A stretch of 64,000 nt of DNA from Castanea sativa (GCF_040712315.1 NC_134015.1:56931964-56995963), one strand, 5' to 3'; positions 1 through 12,124 are shown, counted from the first letter of the stretch. Notes: generated from the letters alone by a model not told the origin. Translations and numbers: made by a program.

Positions 1-103
1 ATCCTAATATAAATAAATTAAATACCAAAAAAATTGACATTTATAAGTAACTATATGGTTATCAATGAAGTAATAATCATAACAAAATTATTTATTTTTT
101 TAC

Positions 104-780
104 CTCTCGAATCACACGCCTTAATTCGGATGATATGTTCACTGAATCACACGCCAAAGACGATTTCCCTACAAGGCTATACGTATCCCCAATTTAATTT
201 CACCAAATAGAAAACCCCCAAATTTTTCTGAAACCCTAACCCTAGACGAAGCAATTACGCTTCCGAATCGCCTATCAAAACCCAAAATCGAGGACAAAAA
301 CTAGCACGAAACAATCAAGCACCGAAAAATCAATCAAACCCCTCTTGAAATTCACAGAAAACAAGAACAAACCCAAACCGAACGATTCGAAACCCTAGAA
401 AATTCAAACCGGAAGAGAAAATCTACAAAATTAGAACCGAATTAGAGAGGGGGAATAGAACGAAACACGAAATTAGAAAAGAAAAGGCAAAGCTTTATAG
501 AATTCGAAGGGTCTAAGGGACCGAATCGAAACCCTAACCCTAGAATTGGGTAAAATCAACGGGTGGAGATGATTTGGGGATCAATCGATAGAGGATTGAA
601 AGAATTAAACAGATCAGGGATTTGATTCGAAGATTTGTTGAGATTAATCAGAGGAAAACCAGTGCTAGATCTAGAGGAGAATCGAAAGGAGTTAGCGATT
701 GATCGATGTTGAAGAAAATATCAAAGAATATGTACGGAAACGCGGTTTTTTTTGTTTGTACACGAGACGGTTCGAATTCG
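104..780 (-). other. 5' leader exon of a minus-strand gene running off the left edge
   Basis: On the minus strand this stretch reads as a plant 5' untranslated leader. It is pyrimidine-rich, carries two AAACCCTAACCCTAG (telo-box) motifs near 230-245 and 528-543, and contains TAGGGTTTCGA-type text common in leaders of highly expressed plant genes. It ends at position 104 with a good splice donor (GAGAG|GTAAAA, intron starting at 103), after which the sequence is AT-rich like an intron. A TATA-like TTATATAAAC lies upstream near 806-818. No convincing coding frame is present; an 81-codon minus-strand frame ending at 648 overlaps the proposed promoter and is not recognisable. The protein therefore cannot be named. 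Start position is approximate. Confidence 0.5.
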
Positions 781-805
781 AAGTATTTGAGAAAAACCGG
801 GTTTA

Positions 806-818
806 GTTTATATAACCG
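806..818 (-). promoter_or_regulatory. TATA-box-like element for the left-edge gene
   Basis: The minus strand reads GGTTATATAAACTAAAC about 30-40 bases upstream of the start of the GC-richer leader. The spacing fits a core promoter, but the transcription start is inferred. Confidence 0.35.
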
Positions 819-904
819 ATAGCACTCACTGACCAGGCCACTATATAATAGACAAAACCGGCCTCCTTTGGAAATTACCATGAAAGTCCTCATTTAACTA
901 GTTT

Positions 905-1054
905 TTTTTTTTTTTTAATATATATAAATAAAAAAATTAAGAATAAACAAATCCTTCTAATAATAATTAAATAACTGATAATCCAGAATTATCCACTCAC
1001 AAGTCAAAGCTATAATTGAGGATATTCTTAATATATTTTGTAAATGTAGTGTCG
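905..1054. other. AT-rich intergenic spacer
   Basis: Begins with a 16-T run and continues AT-rich. No gene or recognisable element seen. Confidence 0.5.
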
Positions 1055-1215
1055 GTTTAAAACAGCTTATTTAGTTAGAATTAAGAATTTTTTTACTAAA
1101 AGTACTATAAATAAAACTAAAAACTAGTTAAAATAGTATATTGAAACTTATGAATAATAACAAAAATATGTTAAATAGTAAAAAAGTTAGTTTTTTTAGC
1201 AACTGCTAAACGCAA
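1055..1215. mobile_element. MITE-like fragment, family shared with 11.9 kb
   Basis: The internal text (TACTATAAATAAAACTAAAA, AGTTAAAATAGTA, GTTAAATAGTAAAAAAGTTA, TTTTTAGCAACTGCTAAACGCA) parallels the element at 11923-12124. Both end in short sequences that invite TIR pairing. Boundaries are approximate. Confidence 0.4.
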
Positions 1216-2400
1216 TTGTAGATTTTTCTTTTGTGTATAAACAGAGTATTGTGATTGTCCATCTTTTAGCTCAATGGATTACCCTTTTGTTTTGGACTGA
1301 ACTAATTCTCATCTCCTCCTTGTTGCCTCGAATTGTCTAGGCTTTAGATAGAGATGGTCCCAAGCCCAATTCTTTTGGTTGTTCTTTGTTTTTAGTCGAT
1401 CAATAAAATATTTATTTGACAAAAAAATTAATAAAAAAAATCAAACAAAATAATTTCTCAGTGTAACTCATATTAGTCATATTTAATCTATATAATATAA
1501 AATATAGTAACTTTTGTGGCATAAACTCACTTTTTTTGAGATTTAGGAGAAGCGGTAGGTAGACAATTGTATTTTTAATTTCTAAATAAGTTAATTCTCA
1601 AAATCATACACTGTATTTTTATTAATTAATTATATATGATCTTCAATTAATATGTGTATCACAAACATGCTTTTTTACAAACTAGGCTAATTTTCCATTT
1701 TAACCTTTTCAAATCCAATGAATATGATCATGTATTTTCTTTCACTTTTTGATTCATTAAGCTGTTCTTAAGTATGTAAACAAGTCAAGTTTTGTTGAGT
1801 AGTGAATGTTTGAAAATGATTCAATAACAAAAATAAAATGTTTAAATTTAACTCAAGTTCAAATCAAGCCTACAAATAATGTTCAAACTTAATCTTGTCA
1901 AAAAGTCTAAAAACTTGAGCTCGACTTGGCTCAACTTGATTTATTAGTCAAGCCAAGCGTGAGCTCATCGTCAAACTTTTAAGGTTGAAATCCAACCTAA
2001 GTACATTATCAAACCCATATCAAACTTATTATCAAGCCTATTTGGTTTGGAAAATTGGTCCAAACTTCCTATTAAATAAAGTCTTAGTTCAATATGTGTT
2101 TATTTATCAAGTTCAAATCAAGCTTATTACTAAGCCCATAAAAAAACTTAGGCTCGGCTTATTTTATATTAAGTACTAATATTTACGAGACTATTCATGA
2201 ACTTTTTTATTTATTTTCTATTTGGGCTACTTGTTTATTAAACAAGCATATGAGTTTTGAACGCACAATCTTACTTTTTACTCACACACGTGGATTGAGA
2301 AAGTTTGAGAGAAAGAAAGTCATTTAAGGAGCAAAGCACATTGGAACTTTTTTTTTTTCCTTTCTAATTTACTTTTTTTTTTTTAATTTTCTATTAATAG
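1216..2400. other. Intergenic DNA with old dispersed-repeat text
   Basis: No gene seen. Around 1850-2170 there are repeated cues such as CAAGCCTA, TCAAACTT, GAGCTCG and GGCTCGGCTT, the vocabulary of degenerate dispersed repeats common in plant genomes. A 64-codon frame at 1985-2179 lies in this repeat and shows no protein-like features. Confidence 0.45.
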
Positions 2401-2402
2401 AT

Positions 2403-2645
2403 GGGGCAAAATGATTTTTAGCCAGAAGCTAAGTTTATGCGGTGTGAGTTTGGAAAGCACGTCTTGTGCATTTTCCAACTCACACATTTTTTTTGCGGGT
2501 CCTGTATATTGTTTATGAGACTCATAAGTATTTTTTTTTAGTAAATTTTTCTTTAAAATTGAGTCTCACAGTACTATTTATATATTTAAAAATTACTTTA
2601 TTATAGTATTTTTAGTTTTTAATTTTCAACAATAAACAGTACTTA
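2403..2645. mobile_element. MITE-like element related to those at 24.1 and 47.3 kb
   Basis: The right half (GTCTCACAGTACTATTTATA, TATTTAAAAATTACTTTATT, TTTTTAGTTTTTAATTTTCA) parallels the right halves of the elements at 24060-24296 and 47276-47522. The left terminal inverted repeat is not clear here, so this may be a truncated or older copy. Confidence 0.4.
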
Positions 2646-4194
2646 GAGAGACCCATCATCTTCACATACACAGCCCATTGTTTCGTAGAACACAGCCCAT
2701 TGTTTGTTTTCAACTTTGCCGCAGTTTAAAATTGACTAGCAATGACGTCCAAAACCAGTCTCGTGTGAAATATTGACCTTCTAGAAGGCCTCGCATTCCC
2801 ACTAATGCACTGTGCAACATATTAACATTTTAAAGCCTCTTTTTTTCTTTTTTTTTTCTTCTTCTATATATAACTGCTCTTTTACTCACTTTCAGCAAAT
2901 CAACAAATCAATTAAAAGATACCCAAATAATGAAAAGGCTTAGTTTGTTGTCTATTGAGTTGTCAAGTCGCAACATAGATTACTAACATTGACTAAAGTC
3001 CAGACCAAAGAGGATAATTAAATCTATCAAATTGAGATTTTAAAGTGCACTCTTTATGTAATGATTATTCTGCAAGTATTAAGTGCTTGTAGAATATGAG
3101 AGTAAGGACCAAACTTTAAGTCTCCAAGAATAAGTTTTTAACTTTAAGTAAATCACAATTCCTGTAACCACTTAGTTAAGCATCGTAAAATTTAAATACA
3201 ATTTCTTAAGGATTATACTTTAAGTTATTCAATTAAAATTAATTATGTGACCTTGGATGGTGTAATTATATATATACATAGAAGTAAAATTAGCCAAAGA
3301 TAATAAACTAGTTGTTCCGCATTGGCTAATAAGCCATATGTATGGTTGAATTTAATTGGAGAATCTAAGGTAATCCTTAAAGAATTCGTATCTAAGTTTT
3401 ATCCAGTATTTTAATTCATGGCATCAATAGTGTCATTTCTTGAAGTTCTACCGGAGACTAGGCCAACATGAAAAGTGCCAATCCTCTAGCAATCACCAGT
3501 AGGAAGAGAGGAGATCCAAGAAGGGTTTATGCATAGTTAACTTATCAGAGGCATATCCAACAAAACTCTTTAGTTAGGGCAGCCACCTCTTCTTCTTCTT
3601 CTTCTTCTTTTTAAAAAAAATAATATTTTATTTATGAACATTAAGCAGATGAAGGAAACAAGAAGAATTCACATAAAACTGAAAAGACTGGAGCAGTGGC
3701 CAGAGGTCTACCTGGTGGCTAACTTCAGTTCTTCACCAACTCCTGAGGAGGACAGGTTACCCAATTTCTTGATAGTGCTCACACAGAAAGGGACAGTTTA
3801 TGTGTTTGTTTGTTTGTTTGTTTTTCCTGTTTCTGTAGGCAGATTGTACATTAATACAACTCACCCACTTGACTGGTTTCAAAACAGCAAGAAGGTAGGG
3901 TGACTGGTCAACTCCTGAGGCCTCAAAACATACATCCCATATGTAATTTTATTCGGGGGCTTAGCTCATTTCATATTCTAGAAGTTCCAAACAAGCAATC
4001 AGTGATGGTGTTGCATTTCCTGAAAATCTACCATCTTCCCCCTTATCTTTAAGAATTTCATGAGCGATGAGACTCTTGAAATATTTGAGAATAGCATATT
4101 AGGCACATTAATGCTCCATCTGTTTCAACAGAAAATATTAAAAATACTGACTTGTTTTGTAGTGTTTATTTGACATTAAAAATGAGCTAGAAAG
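2646..4194. other. Intergenic DNA downstream of UGD
   Basis: No gene supported. A short 37-bp-scale duplication (CACAGCCCATTGTTT twice) sits at 2668-2706. A TATA-like CTATATATAAC at about 2863 precedes an ATG with only a 17-codon frame. A CTT repeat (about 3588-3609) and a GTTT repeat (about 3802-3824) are present. The 89-codon frame at 3634-3903 has no recognisable motif. Confidence 0.45.
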
Positions 4195-4635
4195 CATTTC
4201 CACTCTATTGGATTTTTTGTCCATCGAAAAAACATTTCCGTTAACTTGCATTTTCCATCTTACCAAACAACAGAAAATGCCGAAGTTTTCTCGAAAACGT
4301 CCTGAAAATTCTCTAACTACTCGAGTAAAAAGTAAAAGCATTATCTTTGGAACTTTGCTCATAGAAAGGGGGTTTCTTTTTTTTTTTGTTGGGGGGGGGG
4401 GGGGGGGGTCAAGTGTATTTGAAGGAAAAGAAAAGCAGATGAGACTTATTGAGTATAACTACTTAAGATCATATCAGCTAAATAGGTAGAATGGTATTAA
4501 AAAATCCTGAGTTGTGATTTATTACATTATATCAAATAAAGAACATATTCCAATTTTCTATTAGCTAAAGACAGATTCAAGGATAAAACAGAAGGAAGAG
4601 AACATAAAACCCAACTCTAGAAAAAGGTAAAATTT
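4195..4635. repeat. Inverted-duplication arm A (3' flank of UGD)
   Basis: This segment starts about 75 bases beyond the UGD stop codon (reading away from the gene). It matches, in reverse complement, 18170-19122 inside the first intron of the bL19m gene. Matching islands include TCCACTCTATTGGATTTTTT, GTTAACTTGCATTTTCCATC, CAAGTGTATTTGAAGGAAAA and TTTATTACATTATATCAAAT. Identity by eye is roughly 80-85 percent with small gaps. This arm has an 18-G run at about 4390-4409 where the other copy has a short C run. It probably includes part of the UGD 3' UTR or polyadenylation region. Confidence 0.8.
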
Positions 4636-4710
4636 GGTAGGACGATGCATCCTCTCTCACAAATTAATTCCCTGCTCACCATGAGCCAATAGAAATTATG
4701 CTTCTCATTT

Positions 4711-6153
4711 TTATGCCACAGCAGGCATGTCCTTCAGCCATGGGTCCAGTGGCTTACCAATGGAGTAAACGATAAACCCAATTTCCCTCAGCTTCTCCAC
4801 ATCCACAATATTCCGGCCATCAAACACAAATGCAGGCTTCTGCATATTATCATAAATCTTCTGGTAATCAAGCGTCTTAAACTCATCCCACTCAGTCATA
4901 ATGCAGATACCATGAGCATCCTTAGTTGCCTCATAAGCATTCCAAACAACGCTGACTTCCTTGACGGATGTAGGGCTCAGTGGCTGAAGATGAACTGGAT
5001 GGTCCCAATCAAACTTCTTCATTGCAAGATCCCTCTGGATCTGATCCCCAGTCACCTGTGGGTCATATATGCTCAATCGAGCTTTGTCCCCCAACAGCCC
5101 TTTACAAACATCAATAGCTGGGGTCTCCCTGGTATCACCAGTGTCCTTCTTGAAAGCAAAGCCCAGAATTGCAATCTTCTTACCGGAGACTGTGTTGAAC
5201 ATTGAGGCAACCACGCGGTTCACAAACCTTGTCTTCTGGTAGTCATTCACCTTAATAACCTGTTTCCAGTAATTCGCTACATCAGGAAGGCCATTGCACT
5301 CACAGATATAGACCAAGTTCAAGATGTCCTTCTGGAAGCAAGACCCACCAAAACCAACACTGGCATTCAAGAACTTGGGACCAATTCTTGTGTCCTTGCC
5401 AACAGCATGGGACACTTGGGTGACATCTGCACCAGTTGCCTCACAAAGTGCTGACATGGCATTCACAGAAGAGATCCTCTGTGCCAAGAAGGCATTGGCA
5501 GCAAGCTTAGAAAGCTCAGCAGACCAAAGATTAGTGCAAATTATACAATCCACAGGGACCCAATGGGCATAAACATCTTTCAATGCTTGTATTGCCTTTT
5601 GCCCATCTGGGGTCTCCCTACCTCCAATGAGGACTCTATCAGGATTGAAAAGGTCTTTAATTGCAGTTCCCTCGGCAAGAAATTCTGGGTTGGAAAGGAT
5701 TTGGAAGTTGATCTTCTTGCTATTGTGGGTCAGGATCTTTTCTATTGCCTCAGCAGTTTTCACTGGGACTGTTGATTTCTCAACCACAATTTTGTCAGAT
5801 TTCGATACATCAGCAATCATTCGAGCAGCGCTCTCCCAGTAGGTCAGATCAGCTGCTTTGCCAGCTCCAAGACCCTGGGTCTTGGTAGGAGTGTTAACTG
5901 AAACAAAGACTATATCAGCCTCGAAAACATGTTTCTCCACATCAGTGGAGAAGAAGAGGTTCTTTCCTCTGCACTGCTTCACTACTTCATCAAGGCCAGG
6001 CTCATAGATGGGAAGAGTATCACTGTTCCAGGCATTAATTCGAGATACTGATATATCAACCACGGCTACTTCAATTGCAGGGCACTTAAGTGCAATCACA
6101 GCCATGGTAGGCCCACCGACATACCCAGCTCCAATGCAGCAAATCTTCACCAT
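4711..6153 (-). CDS. UGD: UDP-glucose 6-dehydrogenase
   Basis: Oxidises UDP-glucose to UDP-glucuronate with two NAD+ in the cytosol, the entry step to UDP-GlcA, UDP-Xyl, UDP-Ara and UDP-GalA for pectin and hemicellulose. The uninterrupted 480-residue frame has the length typical of plant UGDs. Residues 5-13 carry the Rossmann motif (CIGAGYVGG). The middle carries [15 protein letters not shown] and, near residue 270, the catalytic-cysteine motif [10 protein letters not shown]. The C-terminal UDP-binding domain follows with [15 protein letters not shown] and FDGRNI. The start codon is the first ATG after a clear leader-intron acceptor 20 bases upstream, and it gives the family-standard [12 protein letters not shown]-terminus. 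A single coding exon with a leader intron is the usual plant UGD structure. Identity is very secure; which paralogue (UGD1-4 type) cannot be told. Confidence 0.98.
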   Translation of the reverse strand: MVKICCIGAGYVGGPTMAVIALKCPAIEVAVVDISVSRINAWNSDTLPIYEPGLDEVVKQCRGKNLFFSTDVEKHVFEADIVFVSVNTPTKTQGLGAGKAADLTYWESAARMIADVSKSDKIVVEKSTVPVKTAEAIEKILTHNSKKINFQILSNPEFLAEGTAIKDLFNPDRVLIGGRETPDGQKAIQALKDVYAHWVPVDCIICTNLWSAELSKLAANAFLAQRISSVNAMSALCEATGADVTQVSHAVGKDTRIGPKFLNASVGFGGSCFQKDILNLVYICECNGLPDVANYWKQVIKVNDYQKTRFVNRVVASMFNTVSGKKIAILGFAFKKDTGDTRETPAIDVCKGLLGDKARLSIYDPQVTGDQIQRDLAMKKFDWDHPVHLQPLSPTSVKEVSVVWNAYEATKDAHGICIMTEWDEFKTLDYQKIYDNMQKPAFVFDGRNIVDVEKLREIGFIVYSIGKPLDPWLKDMPAVA

Positions 6154-7130
6154 ATTTGTTTGTTTTCAACAGCCTACAACAACAACCAAGTCTTGAGTCC
6201 CAAAAAATTTGGATTCAGATATGGATCCTCAACAGACCAATGAATGATACCTAAAAGATAAGACATTTCTAAGCATTTGATGTCTGAAGTGACTATCACT
6301 CCTATACTTGACTATACAATCAGGGGTAGATTTTAAGAGAGCAAAAACCATTCAAACAGTTAACCAATCATTCCCAAACAATCTTTAATCATAAAAGTTC
6401 AACTTTTTTAAAGCTTCCTTTTTCAAGGTACAGGTTTTAAAACAAAATCATTTTCAAAAAGCTGAAAATAAGCTGGATCAACCGGGAACCATATATACAC
6501 CAAAAATCATAATCAACTTAAGAGTGACATCACATTATTCATCAAAAAGAGATCAATTCTGCATTTTATAACGATAAAATTGAAACTGAAATTGACTCAT
6601 ACACAGAGAAATCAGATCTATGGACTCCCAAAGTGAATAGCACTATAAAAGTTGAAGATCCAGAACTTCAAGTAGATGCAAATGGGATTACAGTATTATG
6701 CACATGCAATTGAAATGCAAAGCCTCATTTCATATGATTTGGGTCTCTCACAGCTCAAAAAATGACATACCACAAAACCAAAAATCCCAATAAGCAGATT
6801 CAGCTATCAGATCTACACTAAAAACATGACAAGACCAGCAGATCTGTCCATAAACAAACAGTTCAACCCACCAAAACATAAAAACAAAACAAACCCACGC
6901 ACAAAAATGCATAATTTAAGCATTTGACAAAGAAACTGAAAGCATAACTCATAACCCGAATCATGCACAACCCACATCAGCTAAACACAAATAGAGCAAA
7001 ACCCAATTGAGTATAGGGAAAAATGGATTACCTTTACTAATGATCACTGGATTTTGTGCAAAGAAAAAGAGAAAATCTGATGATGCAGAAGAAAAATGAA
7101 GGAAAGAAATTTCTTTTTTCTGCAGAAGAC
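6154..7130 (-). other. UGD: UGD 5' leader with intron 6174-7031
   Basis: On the minus strand a leader exon (about 7130 to 7032) ends in AGTAAAG|GTAATCC. The acceptor TTGTTGTAG|GCTGTT falls at 6174/6173, leaving 20 untranslated bases before the ATG at 6153. The 858-base intron is T-rich on the coding strand and is typical of leader introns in strongly expressed plant genes. Transcript ends are inferred. Confidence 0.75.
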
Positions 7131-7154
7131 TGAGGAAAATGGAAGACCTTGCCT

Positions 7155-7167
7155 TCCATATATATAC
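7155..7167 (-). promoter_or_regulatory. UGD: TATA box of UGD
   Basis: The minus strand reads GGGGTATATATATGGAAG, about 30 bases upstream of the inferred leader start near 7130. This is a strong plant TATA match in the right place. Confidence 0.65.
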
Positions 7168-7169
7168 CC

Positions 7170-7543
7170 CACCAAGGTGTTTGTTTCTTAAAAAAATTAT
7201 TTAAAAAATTAAAAATAAAAACACATTACCGTTTCTTTAGATTTAGACCATTCTGTTCAACACGTTTTCAATTTTGCCACTCACCAATCATGATCCTACA
7301 ACTAACCACCAACCAGTTGATTTTTAGTTTAGAATAGCAAATTTTTTTTAATTATTTTTAAAATACTTGTAAATGAAAATCATAACGGTCATTTTTTAAT
7401 TATTTTAAATCTTACATAATTTTAGTATGTTATTTAAAAATACATAATTCTAAATAGGGAATGATAATTGATTTTTTTTTTAAAGGTAAGGAAGGATAAT
7501 TGGTTAGTGTGATATTCTTTAGAATTGTTAAGATAACATTAGT
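7170..7543. other. UGD upstream region, AT-rich
   Basis: Proximal promoter and intergenic DNA. No discrete element recognised beyond the TATA box. Confidence 0.4.
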
Positions 7544-7597
7544 AAAGAATACTAAACATGCTTTCAAAAAAAAAAAAAAAAGAGAATACTTAACATG
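7544..7597 (+). mobile_element. Minimal retroposon scar 1
   Basis: Direct repeats AAAGAATACTAAACATG (7544-7560) and AGAGAATACTTAACATG (7581-7597) flank a 20-base insert, CTTTC followed by an A-tract. The structure is that of an A-tailed retroposition product with almost no body. Confidence 0.7.
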
Positions 7598-7762
7598 TAA
7601 CAATTATTCTATGCATATGATATATGTATTTATCGCATATATCAGTTGCATTAAAATACTTTATTCTTAATATATCATGAAAAATACTACCTTGTTCATC
7701 ACATTTTTATACATGTACCATACTTATATAATTATTTTTCTAATAGAAGTCACTTCATACTT

Positions 7763-7928
7763 TTTTTCTTATTTTTTTTTATACAAAATATAATTTATAC
7801 TCTAACCTAATCTAAGGGTATATGTGTGTGAAACTCCCTTCTAGAGACTTGAACCCCAGCTCTTGCCCCCCACATCCTACAAGCATTTATCCTTGTAGCG
7901 TGACCACCCATCAAGGGGGAGCGGTGGT
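7763..7928 (-). mobile_element. tRNA-derived SINE copy 1
   Basis: A 166-base element on the minus strand. Its head contains a B-box-like GGTTCAAGTCTCTAG and its tail is T-rich on the plus strand (A-rich 3' end). It is flanked by target-site duplications AAGTCACTTCATACTT (7747-7762) and AAGTCACATCATACTT (7929-7944), one mismatch. Related copies lie at 38546-38716 and 46479-46648, sharing CTAACCTAATCTAA, GTATATG and GAGACTTGAACC on the plus strand. Confidence 0.85.
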
Positions 7929-8086
7929 AAGTCACATCATACTTAGTTAATGTTAAACGTTAACACAAGTTGTTGCTTTATATAATATATATATTTCATA
8001 ATAATATATGAATGGTTAAAATCATAAAGGTATTAGACTAAAAATAAATAATAATAATAATAATCATAAATGTGTGTTGTGACGTT

Positions 8087-8285
8087 GAATGACCATAATA
8101 TTACATATAATCATACTCATTCTATTATAAATGGAGTTAAATGAATTTTATTACATCACTAACACTTTTTTTTTTGTTGAGGAGAGAATGACCATAATAT
8201 TACATATAATCATACTCATTCTATTATAAAAGGAGCTAAATGAATTTTATTACATCACTAACACTTTTTTTTTTGTTGAGGAGAG
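8087..8285. repeat. Tandem direct duplication, period 99
   Basis: Unit 1 (8087-8185) and unit 2 (8186-8284) differ at only a few positions (for example ATGGAGTTAA versus AAGGAGCTAA). Each ends in CATCACTAACAC, a T-tract and GTTGAGGAGAG. Shorter echoes of the CATTACTAACACTT end recur at about 8286-8430. Confidence 0.9.
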
Positions 8286-8429
8286 ACATTACTAACACTT
8301 AAATTAATAAATATTGACTCATATGTTTTTTTTTGTTTTTTTTTTAGAAAAGACATTATTAACACTTTTCTTTTAGAATCTACATCACTAACACTTTTTT
8401 TTTTTTTTAAGAATCTGCATTATTAACAC

Positions 8430-8950
8430 TTAAATTGAGGAACATTAACTCATATTTTTTTAAAGAAAAATGCTACATCCACAAAATTAAGTTTTACAAC
8501 AATTTTACAACAAATTATATGTGTTAAGTTGTTACAAGCTGTTACTTGTGGGCAAAAAAATAATTTGAGTGGTGGTTCAAATTAAAAACTTAGAACAACC
8601 TGTTACTTAGGATTTGTTGTAAAAATATTATGAACGTCACACGTTTTTTTTAATGATAATTTAAACTTTTGATGGTATGAAAAAATTCCATTCACTCATT
8701 TCATAAAGAATAAATAGGATTCTAACTTTTGAAGAACAAATTACTTTAAAAACTCAAGAAAAACTTAATGGGTGATGAAATACACAATTTTGCATAATCT
8801 GTAAAATTCTAAAATGTTTGACTACTTTTCTTAGTTTATTTAAGAGGTTTAGCTTTTAAAGCCTTACTCTTATATTTATAATTTGTTTTGATGAAGAACC
8901 TTGTGTGAAAATAGTTTTCACATTTTTTAATAGTCGGTAATATCATTAAA
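8430..8950. other. AT-rich intergenic DNA
   Basis: No gene. Imperfect inverted text around 8470-8640 (TTTACAACAA / TTGTTGTAAAA, CTGTTACTT twice) suggests a decayed inverted-repeat element. Confidence 0.35.
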
Positions 8951-9126
8951 AAGAGTAATTCTTAGGTATTTTCGGAGCACGAAGAATGGTGCTCCTTCCT
9001 CTCACATTTATGGTAGGGTCCGCTCATTAAATTCATGGTGGAGTCTACTATGAATCTGAGAGGAGGGAGCACCATTTCACTATACTCTGGGACTACTTAT
9101 ACTCTAGGACTACTTAAGAATTTTCC
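8951..9126. mobile_element. MITE-like inverted-repeat element
   Basis: The ends are complementary (GTAATTCTTAGGTA against TACTTAAGAATTTT), as are the interiors (CTCTCACATTTATGGTAG against CTATGAATCTGAGAGGAG). The element therefore folds as a long hairpin. A related segment lies at about 33047-33165 (CATTTATGG-type core, CTCATTAAATTTATGGTG). Confidence 0.55.
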
Positions 9127-11922
9127 CATTAAAAAAATGATCAAAATAAAATTATTTATTGACTTTCTTTATTTAACTTAGGGTGAGATAAAATTGTTTT
9201 TTAATAAAATTTTGTGAAAAACATCTCTATTTAATGCAAAGCTAAATAAAAGAAGTTTAGATATAGATTTCTAACTTATTTTAAGGTGTTAACTAAACAT
9301 GAAAAAATAAAATAATTTTTTAGATTTTTTTTTTGTAAAATGATTTATTTAAAAAAATGTTAATGTCAATGAGTGTAAATCTTGACTAATTTATTTTTCT
9401 ACGTATAATAAGCTAAAAAAAAAAAAAACAAGAAATCATAAAGAAAGTGTTTTACCATGCCTAGCTTATTTTTCTATATACAACTTTCTTTTTTGTTATG
9501 GAAATGATTCACTTGTTTCCTTTTCATTTCTAATCTAGGGGTCAAAGAAAGAAGGAAAAAAGCAAATGCCAAAACTATAGTATTTTACCAACCAAGATAC
9601 TATAATAATAGTGCACCGACAAAACACTTTTCTGAAATGCAAAGCAACTCAAACATAAATACATATAAAAAAGGTTTTCTGGATTTCATAAAATGTCAAT
9701 GTTTATTTTAAATATTAATCATGAAAAGGTGTAGAGAAAACTTTAAATGGCAGAAAAGTTGCTCTGGTCCACATGGACAGAGGGATTGAGTGAGATGAAA
9801 GCCATGACAAAATAGAAAATAGTATATGCAACATATTTTAGAGAATTTAAATTGGAATAAATTGAGTTCAACGATGCATGATGGTATGGTTGACCAATAT
9901 TATACAAATTATATTCATGCATATTCATATTATTATAATTTATAGATATTATTATTTGGGAGACGTGTTAGACACTACAAGCTCATTACCACTAATAAAT
10001 TGATTAAAAAGGAGGCTTTAAATTTAAAGGCCCATTGTATTCTTACTCACATAATCTCAACAGTAAAAAGAATTTCTGACTTTTTGCATGAAATTTTAGA
10101 GTAGTCCTCGTGAAATTTTAGACCAGTTTTAGGACGTAACAAACTGTGAGAAGGTAGTTATTATTTACATATAGACTTATTATTTTTTATTCATCTATCA
10201 CACTTTATCGCATCACAATTGTAACAAGAAATTGTGAAAGATTTTGTGATTTTAGACTTTTTTCTGAAATTTTATTCATAATGAATAATTCTTACTGTGC
10301 ATAACTGGGTAACATGATAGCCCGTAAATATTGTTTATTTGTATTATAGTATATTACTTATGCATACAATGTAATCATTATGAAAGGTTCAAATCTTATA
10401 ATACTTAATTTGATTAAAACTAGCAATTTTATCATTCCATCCCATTAAAAAAAAAAAAAAACACATTCCATCCCATCACAGCATTGATGATTTGTCATTA
10501 CATCATTTTTTTCTTTCTTCTTTCATGATAAACAAACTTTTTTTTTTTTTTGGAGAAATAACCAAACTATCTTTAGATACTTAAAAACCAAACGAGATCT
10601 TATTATCATAACTTAAAAGAGAAGCAAAACATCATAATAATGGTTGGCCTCCAAATTGCTTTTGGCTAAAATTTCTCCAATTCACTATAAAACGATTCAA
10701 ATAATTATTCATGTGTTCTTTTAATCTCATGTCATATTTAATGAGTCATGTAATTTAACACAAATTCATAGTTTATGAAGTGTCACATAATAATTTAAAG
10801 GAAAACTTTATTCATACTATTAATTTTGCATTCAAATTTCCTTCATATTGTTGACTTTATGATATCTCTTTGTCAAGGAAAGTAATGCGGAGATAGACAT
10901 TTTAATTTATACAGTAAAATGTTGATGAAGCAACTCGCTAATTAACTATTCATTAAACTATTCCCTCGGGTGTAAGTCAATCTTATAGAATGAAATTATT
11001 GCAAATTAAAAGAAGCACTGTACTTTTGTTTTAAAAAATTGTTAGTACTATGTGCCATATATATATATGGGAACCATATTAAGTCTGAAATAAAGTATAA
11101 AGCATAGAATGTTAGTACTTAGTATCAGGCTGTCAGGATACGTGGTATATTGTGATAATCAAGGTAAACCATTCAAATAAGTCATACAATGGCATCACTC
11201 TCATGACCACACATCATAATTGATTAAATGCCATGTTGACATTAAGGCAATGCCTATCAAAAAATTAAAAGAGACATTAGGGAATTGGCAACTACAACCG
11301 CATATGCCTGAATTTATGTTTTGCGGCTTTGAAAGACTTCAATTCTTATATTCCATTTAATGAAGCTGGTCCACATTAGAGCAATTTGTAGTTTTGTACT
11401 TCTAGGATTTATTTATTACTCACCATTTGCGGAATCGGAAAAGGCTTGGATCAAGTAAATGAAAAAAATAATAATAATTGTTTGAGTCTCTTTTGTTAGA
11501 AAATCTTGTTGAATCTCTTATCATCTTATGGCCATTTTGAAGTTGTTTATGACTGTCACTACTTTAAAAAGCTTTTACAACAAGGAGAAATTAAAACTAA
11601 TGCAATATTTGCAATTAAGTTTTATAAGAGTGTTAAATATTAGTTATGATATATATTCTATGTTGAATATGTTTGAATAGATGCGGAAAAAGGAAGTATA
11701 AAATAGGAACACAAAAACACGAGGGTTATGTGGTTCAACTTTACGGTCTACGTTCACGAATGAAATTCTTAAGGGTTACATTTTTATTATATAAGAGTGT
11801 AGTACAAAACTTATATTATAATGAATCATAACATGGGTATATATAATAGATTAAACCTTAAACTCTATGCTAATGTGCTAATATATTTATAACAAAGACA
11901 TTGTCAATAACCTTACGACTTA
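9127..11922. other. Intergenic DNA
   Basis: No gene supported across 2.8 kb. The only long frame (61 codons, 9743-9928, minus) has no motif. The DNA is AT-rich with many homopolymer runs and contains one minimal retroposon scar at 10433-10476. Confidence 0.5.
10433..10476 (+). mobile_element. Minimal retroposon scar 2
   Basis: Perfect 13-base repeats CATTCCATCCCAT (10433-10445 and 10464-10476) flank an 18-base insert that is nearly all A. Replication slippage is less likely than insertion because the flanks are complex sequence. Confidence 0.7.
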
Positions 11923-12124
11923 GGGTGTGTTTGGATATCACTTATTTTGCTGAATCTAAAAATTTATTGCTAAAATTATTGTAGATAAAGATAAAAATTA
12001 GTTGAAATAGTACAGTGAGGTCCATAAATAGTACCAAAAAGTGCAGTGAAGCCCATAAATAGTAAAAAAAAAAAGTTAAATAGTAAAATAATTTTAAGTT
12101 TTTAGCCTTATCCAAACACACGCC
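11923..12124. mobile_element. MITE with 'GTGTTTGGATA' terminal inverted repeats
   Basis: Starts GGGTGTGTTTGGATATCAC and ends TATCCAAACACACGCC, forming about 15-base terminal inverted repeats around a 202-base AT-rich body with AAATAGTA repeats. It cannot encode a protein. Family assignment (hAT- or Harbinger-like) is open because the target-site duplication is not clear. Confidence 0.7.

Noticed and set aside
2863..2990. A small gene after a TATA-like CTATATATAAC with ATG at about 2930
   Set aside because: The frame closes after 17 codons and no splice-linked continuation is visible.
4912..5842. Several plus-strand open frames opposite UGD
   Set aside because: They are antisense shadows of a strongly biased coding sequence; none has a motif, and UGD explains the open frames.
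7763..7928. A tRNA gene because of the GGTTCAAGTCT B-box
   Set aside because: No cloverleaf can be drawn; the A-tail and target-site duplications identify a SINE.
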